Source: Saccharomycopsis fibuligera x Saccharomycopsis cf. fibuligera
Lineage: Eukaryota > Ascomycota > Saccharomycetes > Ascoideales > Saccharomycopsidaceae
NCBI GenBank assembly: GCA_001936135.1
Contig: CP012812.1
Location: forward strand, 1-64,000
Reading direction: 5' to 3'
Length of the DNA stretch: 64,000 nt
Both the position numbers and the translations under genes were made by a program. This document shows positions 11,101-18,476 of this stretch, one piece after another (the stretch's first letter is position 1; each line of letters starts with the position of its first letter). The notes under the pieces were generated by a model. It worked only from the letters and a program-made list of their open reading frames with translations. It was not told where the DNA came from and did not search any database.

Positions 11101-12468
11101 TTTAAGCGCCATAGTTGCAGACTCGGTACACCAGATTTTCAAGAAGAGACCTGGAAACGACAGTAGCTGGTAAAATGTCTCACAAATCGATTTTCCTGAG
11201 GTTTCCTCATAGCAGTTACTAGCAAAAACATCAAATATATGCTGCAAGCTAAACTTGTTTTGAAGCAAATTTGACAATGACGAAAAACATTTGTCAAATT
11301 CGGTATTTAGGTTGTTGAGATTCTGCTGTATATGCTGGCAGGAGATGATTGCATTGTTCACAGAGACTGTAGTGGAGTTGATCAAAACGCAGTCAAAAGC
11401 ACGGACAACGGACTCTTCTGCCGAGATTCTTGAGTAGGCAGTTGACAAATATTTGAATACCTTGCCATCCTCGGATGCATAGCTGTCGAAATCGTCATCA
11501 TCGGCAAAACAAAATCTAATCAAGTTCTTTATGCTGTTAATAATCTTTCTTGATAACCAATGCTCTCTGTACCGACCAGGGTCACTGTGAGTTGGATCCA
11601 TCAAGCTTGCGGCAAAGACAGCATTGAAAAAAGATGGTGCTTCTTTAACTAGAATGACTATTAGCTTTTTGAATTCACTTGGGTTTGAAACAGTGGCGTG
11701 GAATTGATCTAATAAAGCAGCTATTTTTCCAGGAGGATCAAGACGAATACAGTTAATCTCTTTGTGATTGGCAAGAGTTGAAACAAAATGAAAACAATAT
11801 CTTCCCTGATCGGCTAAAGTACTCTTTTTCAAAAACCTGACTGAGCTTTCAAGGCCGGCAATACTTGAAGTTTGCACCGAGTATTGGTGATTGTCTAAAT
11901 GGGCCATTCTGTGGAGATCTTGCATTACTTTTACACATTTCTCTTTGAGGGAGCTTGCGTTCAGTAGGTTCAATACAGCCTTGGAGGCAGCATTCATTGA
12001 TCTGGGGCCAAAGAACAATGTGTAGGCACTGTTAGTTGATCTGGGACCCAATTCTTTGAACTCAAGCATATCAACCTTTGGTGGAAAGCCTGCATGGTTG
12101 ACTGTGTGGACAATGAATAGTTTTTGACTGTTGGGTAAAGTTATCTGAATGGCTTTCAAAAACATCCACCCATTATTAGTGTATTTATTTTTAGTGTACA
12201 CGTAATTGCCATCACTTTTCTCTCTAATCGAGATCAAAACTTCGCTTTTGCGGGTGAACTCTTTGGCATGTTGAATATCTGCAAAAAACACGGCCGATTC
12301 TCTTCTTAGTTGGCGTAAATTAAGTAACAGTGTACTGGATGTAATCTTGGAGCCAGCTTTGGACATAACAGTCTTATTTGCTGGGTCTAGTGCCAACTCA
12401 TTGACTTTGTCCACCAATATCCCATCTATTACTTCGAAGCGACCATTATCTTCAGACTGAGCCATCAT
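8182..12468 (-). CDS. Subtelomeric RecQ-like DEAH helicase with an upstream tyrosine-recombinase-like domain (1428 aa)
   Basis: This is a superfamily-2 helicase. Walker A is APTGFGKT (K758), motif II DEAH (845-848), motif III SAT (877-879), motif V ATSILTVGVD (999-1008) and motif VI QAMGRCRKRG (1029-1038). Cysteines follow at 1071/1076/1080 and 1174/1177/1182/1187, and a C-x2-C-x3-H-x4-C cluster lies at 1339-1351; these are probably zinc sites. Residues 450-665 carry what look like tyrosine-recombinase boxes: R477 in YRFSEILNLQ, lysines 509-513 in a hairpin-like stretch, R620 in FRIFRQVF, H652/H653 in GHHPSTKNSLYG and Y661. The frame is open over 4.3 kb with no break. The layout fits the telomere-linked helicases of other fungi, and so does the position beside a gene-free, skewed region. 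Helicase identity is near certain. The recombinase reading is inference from motifs. A-rich DNA follows the stop codon (8058-8115). Confidence 0.85.
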   Translation of the reverse strand: MMAQSEDNGRFEVIDGILVDKVNELALDPANKTVMSKAGSKITSSTLLLNLRQLRRESAVFFADIQHAKEFTRKSEVLISIREKSDGNYVYTKNKYTNNGWMFLKAIQITLPNSQKLFIVHTVNHAGFPPKVDMLEFKELGPRSTNSAYTLFFGPRSMNAASKAVLNLLNASSLKEKCVKVMQDLHRMAHLDNHQYSVQTSSIAGLESSVRFLKKSTLADQGRYCFHFVSTLANHKEINCIRLDPPGKIAALLDQFHATVSNPSEFKKLIVILVKEAPSFFNAVFAASLMDPTHSDPGRYREHWLSRKIINSIKNLIRFCFADDDDFDSYASEDGKVFKYLSTAYSRISAEESVVRAFDCVLINSTTVSVNNAIISCQHIQQNLNNLNTEFDKCFSSLSNLLQNKFSLQHIFDVFASNCYEETSGKSICETFYQLLSFPGLFLKIWCTESATMALKLIDSLTAILAILAYIEIGAYRFSEILNLQFAGQERSIYFYPATKQLYVLAGYKKTKKTYPSVHFFSLDTSMKIVALIVALRPLYISCLLTVNPTLPLVSLDEDIFMESAFDDNLSDSSESGDAELSILLNTFYKTFLFPTKNGTLVSRKVASNLMSCCGFRIFRQVFSALNEQLMEDLDVETRETVRGILSTAEGHHPSTKNSLYGSTNNRGSLFGVHRMLSNQWLRLIGYQKIVEETKQEVKKQNFPIADDLDSISLVSAGKQLFGDDFAFRSVSQFQVTVDILYATTSCIAVNAPTGFGKTLCYQIPIHLYKDIATNFVITPYTALKVDVLNRVSASVPYSDNHAQLAGYNTIVGNFDVFNNAEFYNYLVNFPQFNPSKFLNLLIIDEAHLYTSEREFRNLPKDLSILKKIFRKIIFLSATMPETTLIELRKVFNIKSKVTTHRLITEVPTAHFAFYKQIQGSLDSAKDATLSIIEQSKDKRTIILFFRYKNTIPEFEEFFTKKNIDYTTITGDLSTEEKRTRIDLVREKDAAEEFNLIFATSILTVGVDFQNCYEVVFIEQLFDIATTIQAMGRCRKRGSIYFMPLQRNACKELDVIAVNDCIVGQVAKFYCLEHKCSDMCREGQRKRPAELEPCESLSSEWSDLDDSGYEDAPTVTQPTVSDTIESRKSEWIANIKRAAEKDLFSWAETEVPYGRALANHYSLISNAYKKRNYCGKCFRKSCPIKKCDFKQIIHFCLTMCYSHGCYPEEYSDACSYIAAVITQQLGDELLTFTMLYHTQLEKRKPQKLQKVTGWEPPYRKNLNKVYDYYVGYLKENLLDPFHTVVFKNLQIKWDKNIVTGREAIKQSFNSAKAANVHFMLYDNIMAEYLANVKWAKGRCFNCLMNHSIGTCESPKNQILLFIYYITMVAEEFHLVVETMFPILLDINCFDKMVKKLCERYHGIPLACYVLVWFSESVLDLEYDPSMGG

Positions 12469-12796
12469 GAATAAGCTTATGTATCTAGGTAAAAAGACTA
12501 AATCAGGTTAAAAACTAAAAAGTTCAGACAGGATAATCTGTAATTAAATATTTAAAAAAAAGTTTACACCACAGAGTTATTTTTTTGGGTTTCATGACAA
12601 ATAAAGAAAAGGAAAATACCAGAAAATTTACAAAAAATGCGAGTGAGCCGAGAAGGTGAGTGTGGGAAAAAATCCTACGGCTCAGCTACCAGAAACAGTG
12701 TGGTTCAGGGTGAGTAGTACATAATGCAGAAAATCACGGAATTTTGGTTTGGCCAAAAGTGAGGAAAAATACGGATTTGGGACAGTGCGGCCGCAT

Positions 12797-12896
12797 GGTA
12801 GAGTGTGTTTGATTTGTATTGAGATGTATATAGTGTGGGTAGAGCTGGTAGAGCGTGTTTGATTTGTATTGACATGTATATAGTGTGGGTAGAGCC
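12797..12896 (+). repeat. 50-bp tandem duplication upstream of the helicase gene
   Basis: Two adjacent 50-bp units start at 12797 and 12847 with the phrase GGTAGAG(T/C)GTGTTTG and end with TATAGTGTGGGTAGAGC. They differ at only a few bases. The + strand is G/T-rich from here to about 13000, the reverse of the skew at the far left, and includes a TTAGGG (12946-12951), the core recognised by Tbf1 in yeasts. This lies 330-430 bp upstream of the helicase start, so it may belong to its promoter or to a subtelomeric boundary. Confidence 0.7.
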
Positions 12897-13021
12897 GAGG
12901 TTTGGCGTGGCACATAGTAAAGAAGGATTTTGGCGAGGAATCGGATTAGGGCGTAGAGCGAGAAAAGTGCGGTTGGGGGCCAAAGCGGGCAAGTAGGGCG
13001 TTGTTACTCTTTCTTTGTAAC

Positions 13022-13240
13022 ATTATGTGACAATGCGCACACATACATATTGTCTTCCGGTGCATACAAAAAAAAAAATGCAAATGATGAGTGAGTGCAC
13101 TATGTATGGGCGGTGCATGCATCTGTAATTTATTATACCAACATCGCATACAGCATATTCTTTCTCCAACATATTCATTAACCTACAATAGACAGCATAT
13201 ACAAGAACATCAAGCATTCATCCAGCTTGACTCTCAGTTT
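13022..13240 (+). repeat. Right direct repeat flanking the helicase gene
   Basis: This is the second copy of the blocks at 7311-7650, in the same orientation and about 5.6 kb away. It shows AATGCGCACACAT..ATTGT, GGTGCATACAA plus an A-run, GAGTGCACTATGTA, then ACCAACATCGCATACAGCAT and CCTACAATAGA. It is more compact than the left copy because it lacks the GC-rich insert. Together the pair bounds the helicase gene and its tandem-repeat promoter. Confidence 0.55.
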
Positions 13241-14200
13241 CCAATTGTTCATTCAACTAGTATCTTACAGCATCTGTATCGCCGGTAGCATCCCATCAGC
13301 AACCATACATTGACAGAACATGGTTGATCGGGAAGGAATACTGCAGTTCAGCGGCAAGAAAAACAGCAGGGGAATTTTACTGATAGTATTGAAATACAAA
13401 TAATGGAGCACACGGTTTAAGTTATTAATAGCAATTGCTACATGCTGAATTATAATAAGCCACAACACACTACTCAGAGGTATTTTTGTTTCTGAACAAA
13501 ATTTGGTAAAGGTATGTGTTTAGCTGAGAATACTTTCCCTTATCAAAATGTTGTCTATGGGCAACAGCCTGTTGAACAAACAATTGATTCATCCTAATTT
13601 CTTTGATCTCTCTTTAGTTTATTGCTTGCTAGAAGTGACTCAAATTCGTTCTATTATCTAAAGCAACGTTTCTTTTTTTACCTTTGTGGGGTTCAACATC
13701 AGCCAAAATTTTCCTCAATTAAAATTCTTGCCATGAACCAAGTTTTAGAAAAGCTAAGGCATAAATGTCTACGAATCAGCACATTAGTATGGAAGAGAAA
13801 ACCGGCCCGAAAAACAAAGCGCAATTTTGTGGTTTGTCCAGTGCTTCTGCATGCTGTGGAAATCTGCTGCAGGTAGTGGCATTAGCGGCTTGTTAGTTGC
13901 ACACGAATTTAGCAAGAGGTACCGATCACTGCCCCCACCAAGTTGCGACTCAATGAGTGAATTTAAAAGCCACCTGCCAAATAATAAGTCAATTCGCACT
14001 AAAGTAGTAGCAGCAGTAGCAGATAGAGAGGACTGGCATCAGTATCTATTTGCTCACCATGTAAATTTTTTTTTGGATTTTTTTGCAAGTGTACTTTTCT
14101 GTTTGTGTGCAATCAATTGCTTCAAATCTGCTCTATTAGTTTTTGGTTATCGCATATATATATAATCCCATGCTATTTGCGATAAAACCGTGTCAATATT
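13241..14200. other. Intergenic stretch, possible eroded coding fragment
   Basis: No intact gene is visible. A short + strand frame (13827-14165) contains GSGISGLLVAHEFSKR, around 13872-13920. This resembles the dinucleotide-binding loop of FAD/NAD(P) oxidoreductases (GxGxxG followed by a helix). Nothing around it extends the similarity, so it may be chance or a remnant of a decayed gene. Confidence 0.3.
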
Positions 14201-14210
14201 TTATCCGGAT

Positions 14211-14336
14211 AGGGGCGGGGATGAGCTAAATTTTATTTCAGATTTGCGTGGTCCACGTGCAATTGTTATAACGATGACTTACAGGGTCGGAATCCTATCG
14301 AAGCTTTGGTTTTGGCTCCACTGCTAAACATATAAA
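14211..14336 (+). promoter_or_regulatory. Probable promoter elements of the aldo-keto reductase gene
   Basis: Upstream of the start at 14430 lie an AGGGG stress-response-type motif (14211-14215, followed by CGGGG), an E-box CACGTG (14254-14259) and a TATAAA (14331-14336, about 95 bp before the ATG). The spacing suits a regulated yeast promoter. The binding factors are not shown by sequence alone; Msn2/4-type zinc fingers and bHLH factors of the Cbf1/Tye7 kind are the usual candidates. Confidence 0.45.
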
Positions 14337-14429
14337 GCCATCGGTAGTTGCTCTTAACCTTGGTGGTTCAAATCTTTTCTTCATTATTCTCCAACTAAAC
14401 ATCTCAATTTTCTCAAATACCTCTACACA

Positions 14430-15290
14430 ATGACCACTGAAGTTAAATTAAACGACGACACCAAGATCCCAAGCATTGGGTTTGGTCTTTACTTGGTTGA
14501 TCCAAAAGAAGCTGAAAACATTACCTACAAAGCACTCAAGGCAGGATATCGTCACATCGATACTGCTGAATTGTATAAAAATGAATTAGAAACCGTTAAG
14601 GGCATCAAAAGATGGTTGGATGAATCACCAGAAAACAAAAGAGAAGATCTTTATTATACCACCAAGATTCAAGAGAAAAATGTCAATTATGAAGACACCA
14701 CCAAATCACTTAAGCAAAGAATTGAAATCGCCAAGCCATACATTGGCTATATCGACTTAGTATTAATCCACACTCCACAAACTAGCCGCGAGGGCCGTTT
14801 GGGTGCTTGGAAAGCGTTCCAAGAATTAAGAGAATCAGACTCGAAAATCATTAGATCATATGGTGTTTCCAACTATTCTGACAAGCACTTAAAAGAATTA
14901 TTGGAGTGGGATGGATTAAAATTCAAGCCGGTCATTGATCAAATTGAATTAAACCCATGGTTAACTAGGGCTGATATTGTTAAGTATGCCAGAGATAATG
15001 ATATTGTTATTGAAGCACATACTCCATTGACTAGAGGTACGAGAATCAATGATCCTCAAGTGTCCGAGCTTGCAAAGAAGTACGGCAAGACCAATGGCCA
15101 AATTTTGTTGAACTGGTCCTTAAAGCAAGGATTTGTTCCATTGGTTAAAACTGTTAATGAACCAAGATTGAAGGAAAACTTGGACGCTACTACTTTCCAA
15201 CTTTCCAACGAAGATACTGAGGCTTTGACTCATGATGAAGGTAATCATTTAGCTGTACCATCTTGGGACCCGGTTAACTACAGTGGTTGA
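14430..15290 (+). CDS. Aldo-keto reductase, YJR096W-like (286 aa)
   Basis: This is an NADPH-dependent aldo-keto reductase with a TIM-barrel fold, probably cytosolic, reducing aldehydes or sugars such as xylose and arabinose. The catalytic tetrad is present: D44 and Y49 in HIDTAELY, K79 in YYTTKIQ and H114 in LVLIHTP. The second signature is FKPVIDQIELNPW, and the cofactor-binding end contains PLVKTVNEPRLKENL. The length matches the short yeast members of the family. The start is the first ATG after a TATA box about 95 bp upstream. It converges on the acyl-CoA synthetase gene, with about 205 bp between the two stops. The exact substrate cannot be read from sequence. Confidence 0.93.
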   Translation: MTTEVKLNDDTKIPSIGFGLYLVDPKEAENITYKALKAGYRHIDTAELYKNELETVKGIKRWLDESPENKREDLYYTTKIQEKNVNYEDTTKSLKQRIEIAKPYIGYIDLVLIHTPQTSREGRLGAWKAFQELRESDSKIIRSYGVSNYSDKHLKELLEWDGLKFKPVIDQIELNPWLTRADIVKYARDNDIVIEAHTPLTRGTRINDPQVSELAKKYGKTNGQILLNWSLKQGFVPLVKTVNEPRLKENLDATTFQLSNEDTEALTHDEGNHLAVPSWDPVNYSG

Positions 15291-15495
15291 TTTATTTTTT
15301 TCGTTTACTTGTATACTACACGAGTCTAGAATGCACGAGGTTCGTTAAATATTCAAATTGATCTATGGTATTAAATAGTAATGGAAATATAAGAACAAAA
15401 CGATGGAAACACAAAACTGGCTCTAGGTAGAAAAAACAGATTCAAAATAAACGATATATTGGGTAAAACAAAATAAAAAGAAAATATGCTTCTAT

Positions 15496-17676
15496 TCAAA
15501 GCTTAGTAGAGTTTACGATCGAGCCTTGCTTGTACAAGTCATCAATAACCTCTTGATATTGTTTTCTTGCTGAATTTCTCTTAACTTTCAAAGTTGGTGT
15601 CATGGTGTCATGTTCCACTGAGAAGGGAGTGATCGCAAAATGAACGTTTTTGATATATTCATAAGAAGTCAAGTCTTCATTAATGTTACTATTCAATCCT
15701 TGAAGCAAGACTTTCTTTATTTTGAGCTCGTTGAGGAAATTAACGAATTTTTCTGTAAATTCATTAGTCACGTTAGATGCCACTGCTTTCTTCACTTGTT
15801 CAAATTCAGCAAACTCAATGCCTTTCTTTTGCAAAATAGTTTGTGTGTATTCTGCATTGACTCCAACAATTGCAACCAAAAAATATTGTAATCCATCACC
15901 ATAAAGAAAAATTTGCTCAATCAACAAATTGCTTGAAATATAAATATTTTCGATTTTCTCGGCGGCAATATATTTACCCTGGGCCAATTTGAAAAAATTC
16001 TTGATTCTATCAATCACTGCAAGTCTATTATTTTCATCAAATTTTCCAATATCTCCAGTACGATACCAACCACCATCTTCAATAGTTTCTTTGAATTTTT
16101 CTGGTTGCTTGTAATACCCAGCAGCAATACTGTATCCTCTAACCAAAATTTCACCACTTCTATTAGAGTCAAAAGTGTAGTCCATTTCTGGCACATCACG
16201 TAGCTTGATTTCACTTGCAGCTCCACTTGGGCCAATAACACCATAGTTTTCCAAAAGTGGGGAGGAAACTGCCACACCAGCAGCAGTTTCGGTTAGGCCA
16301 TAACCTTGAAGCACATCAATGTTTAAAGCAGCCTTAAGAAAAATAAGGGTATCTTTTGAAACTTGTGCTCCACCAGACATGATTTCTCTAAGATTTTCAA
16401 ATCCAAGAGCAGCTCTAATTTTTTTACAAATGAAATTGTCATAAATGAAGTGAGAGTAATTTTCACCATTATTAATTTTGGCAATCTTTGTATTGATAAT
16501 GTTGGAGAGAAATTTTGACGTGCTAAATTTCGCCTTCAAAAGTAATTCAATCTTACTGAGAACTCTTGGCACCAAGCATAATGTTGCTGGTTTGACGATT
16601 TTAATATCTTCAAAATAGGTTGGAGTATTTGTAGGCTGGTGAGGGAAATAGAATGTAGTTTCCATAATGACTTCATAATAAAAGCAAAAACGGGCAAAAC
16701 AATGAGCTAATGGCAAAAACACGAACGCTCTGTTATCTTGTTGGTATTTGGTACATGAAGTGAAAACGTCAAGGGTGTTTACGTAAAATGACATGAGGTT
16801 CTTTTGGGTAAGGATTGCGCCCTTTGGAGTGCCGGTGGTACCTGAAGTGAAGGCAATAGTGTAGACGTCATCTTGAGTGGAGGGTGTAAAGGGCTTCAAA
16901 TGGGTGTTACCAATAGCAGCCACGGTTTTTAAGTCATAAAGAATGAAATTGGCAGCTTTGGCCTCTTGGAAAAGTTTGTAATCAGTAGAAAGATCCAAAT
17001 CTTCATTAACTACCACAACTTTCAAAGTGTCAACCTTGTTTTCAGTCTTCAATGTAGCCAACAGCAGGATTTTGGACTTTGTTGAAAAGACAATAGGGGA
17101 ACCGGTCAAAGTTAAAATGTGACAGGAAGCGGCTTTGCCGAGGGTATCGTACAAGGTTGTGCTTGGAAGGTTGTAACCTTGGAAAGCGAGATCCAAGACA
17201 ATGAATTGGTAGCAGTTTGGCAAATAAAGTGTGACAATTGGCTTTTCTGCAGAAGGGTTTTCCGAGGAATTCGGGATGTTATTGATGACATTCTGTAATA
17301 GAAACAAGATTCCGGATCCCACACTTGCGGCTAAATCAGCAACCTGCTGATGGGAAAAGTAGGAGTAGTGGGGGTCAAAAGAGTTTGTGTTTTTGTTAAA
17401 TTTGCGGTGAGCCAAGAAGTTTCTGTTTGGGGATCTGGCTAAAGCGTTTTGGAAGATATCGAAGCCAGTTTTGAGGTTTGGATGGATCAAATTGTAGAGA
17501 GAGTTCAAGCAGTACTTGTTGCGAAAGATGGGAGAGTAGCCGGGGGACTGGGAGTATGGGATGGGAAAAGCCTCACGAAGGCCGGGGACGGGGCGGTCTA
17601 GCTTGAGAACAACATCTTCTACGGAATCACCAGGCTCGTAAAGGGGAATAACTGAGTTAGGGAGGGAGTGGGACAT
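15496..17676 (-). CDS. FAA2: Peroxisomal acyl-CoA synthetase, FAA2-like paralogue 1 (726 aa)
   Basis: This ATP-dependent fatty acyl-CoA ligase activates medium- or long-chain fatty acids for beta-oxidation. It has the AMP-binding P-loop FTSGTTGTPKG at about residues 282-292. It also has the adenylate motif GYGLTETAAG and the fatty-acyl-CoA synthetase signature around GGWYRTGDIGKF..DRIKNFFKLAQGK. The C-terminus STKL is a variant of the peroxisomal targeting signal (SKL type). The open frame extends to 17883, but alignment with the divergent paralogue places the start at the ATG at 17674-17676 (MSHSLPNSV). Upstream lies a TATATA near 17776. Assignment to FAA2 rather than another FAA2 copy is by family resemblance. 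Confidence 0.92.
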   Translation of the reverse strand: MSHSLPNSVIPLYEPGDSVEDVVLKLDRPVPGLREAFPIPYSQSPGYSPIFRNKYCLNSLYNLIHPNLKTGFDIFQNALARSPNRNFLAHRKFNKNTNSFDPHYSYFSHQQVADLAASVGSGILFLLQNVINNIPNSSENPSAEKPIVTLYLPNCYQFIVLDLAFQGYNLPSTTLYDTLGKAASCHILTLTGSPIVFSTKSKILLLATLKTENKVDTLKVVVVNEDLDLSTDYKLFQEAKAANFILYDLKTVAAIGNTHLKPFTPSTQDDVYTIAFTSGTTGTPKGAILTQKNLMSFYVNTLDVFTSCTKYQQDNRAFVFLPLAHCFARFCFYYEVIMETTFYFPHQPTNTPTYFEDIKIVKPATLCLVPRVLSKIELLLKAKFSTSKFLSNIINTKIAKINNGENYSHFIYDNFICKKIRAALGFENLREIMSGGAQVSKDTLIFLKAALNIDVLQGYGLTETAAGVAVSSPLLENYGVIGPSGAASEIKLRDVPEMDYTFDSNRSGEILVRGYSIAAGYYKQPEKFKETIEDGGWYRTGDIGKFDENNRLAVIDRIKNFFKLAQGKYIAAEKIENIYISSNLLIEQIFLYGDGLQYFLVAIVGVNAEYTQTILQKKGIEFAEFEQVKKAVASNVTNEFTEKFVNFLNELKIKKVLLQGLNSNINEDLTSYEYIKNVHFAITPFSVEHDTMTPTLKVKRNSARKQYQEVIDDLYKQGSIVNSTKL

Positions 17677-18476
17677 TATTATGGGCAGGAAGCGCGGTGC
17701 TTTGACAGAAGATGCAACGAGAAGAATAAAGGGGTAATTGGTGACTGGAGATAAATATTTGTGCGGTGTCCATAATATATAAAAAATCCATAGATCATAT
17801 CCACCGAAGGGTGGTAGGACAGGTGCTCGCAACGGGTGACAGGATTGCTGATCGGGAGACTGACGAGATGCGCGGTTCGGCAATCGGAATGTTTGGAGTG
17901 TTTAGTACCGGGCGGTGGTGTTTGCGCGGGGTAGAGATATATTAAACTATAATATAGAGCAGAATGGCTAAGTATAAGAAATATTGCACACAATGTTGCA
18001 CACAATATGGTACACAATAGCGCACACAATGTTTTACACAATAGCGCACACATGATAGTAAACAAAATAGTACACACATACTATAGTACTTCACGACTAT
18101 AGTAGCAGTGTTAGAGGGTGTATGCTCACGGAAAATCTCTCTGTCACCCGGCATCGGCTGGGGCGTTTTAGCGTCCAAATGAGGAATTTCCATACAGCTT
18201 CGCGCTCGTAATTCAGTGCGCACACGCACCGTCCTGCAGCACTCTCGGGCACAACAAGACACTCTGTTTAGTACCATCCAATCCGCTCAATCCAACCGAT
18301 CTTCACCATGAGTACTTGATATATAATGAACCAATTACCAGCTATAAATACCCTTGCTCTTCCCGCCTCTCATTTTCCAGTCTTCCTTTCTCTCTCTTTC
18401 TCTCTCTTTCTCTCTCTCCTCCTTTCTCATTTCCTTTGTTGCTACTTCCCCTGAAAAAGTGAGACTATTCTCTACC
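17677..18476. promoter_or_regulatory. Shared divergent promoter of the two FAA2 paralogues
   Basis: About 800 bp separate the two start codons. TATA-like stretches lie about 100 bp upstream of the left gene (near 17776) and about 150 bp upstream of the right gene (near 18322). The 12-bp tandem array at 17986-18081 sits between them. A C/T-rich tract (18380-18425) precedes the right-hand start. Head-to-head placement suggests joint control, for example by fatty-acid-responsive zinc-cluster factors, but I found no clear CCTCGG-type site. Confidence 0.5.
17986..18081 (+). repeat. Eight-copy 12-bp tandem repeat (GCACACAATGTT family)
   Basis: Eight successive 12-bp units begin at 17986, 17998, 18010, 18022, 18034, 18046, 18058 and 18070. 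The consensus is close to GYACACAATRNN, and units 1 and 4 are identical. The period is exact while the last units have drifted. The array lies in the middle of the divergent promoter and gives spurious repetitive frames on the minus strand. Confidence 0.9.

Noticed and set aside
7311-13240. Flanking direct repeats as LTRs of a retroelement
   Set aside because: The enclosed gene is a helicase with recombinase-like motifs. There is no gag, protease or reverse transcriptase, and no primer-binding site was seen.
17679-18277. Cys/Leu-rich repeated frames on the minus strand
   Set aside because: They are translations of the 12-bp promoter repeat.
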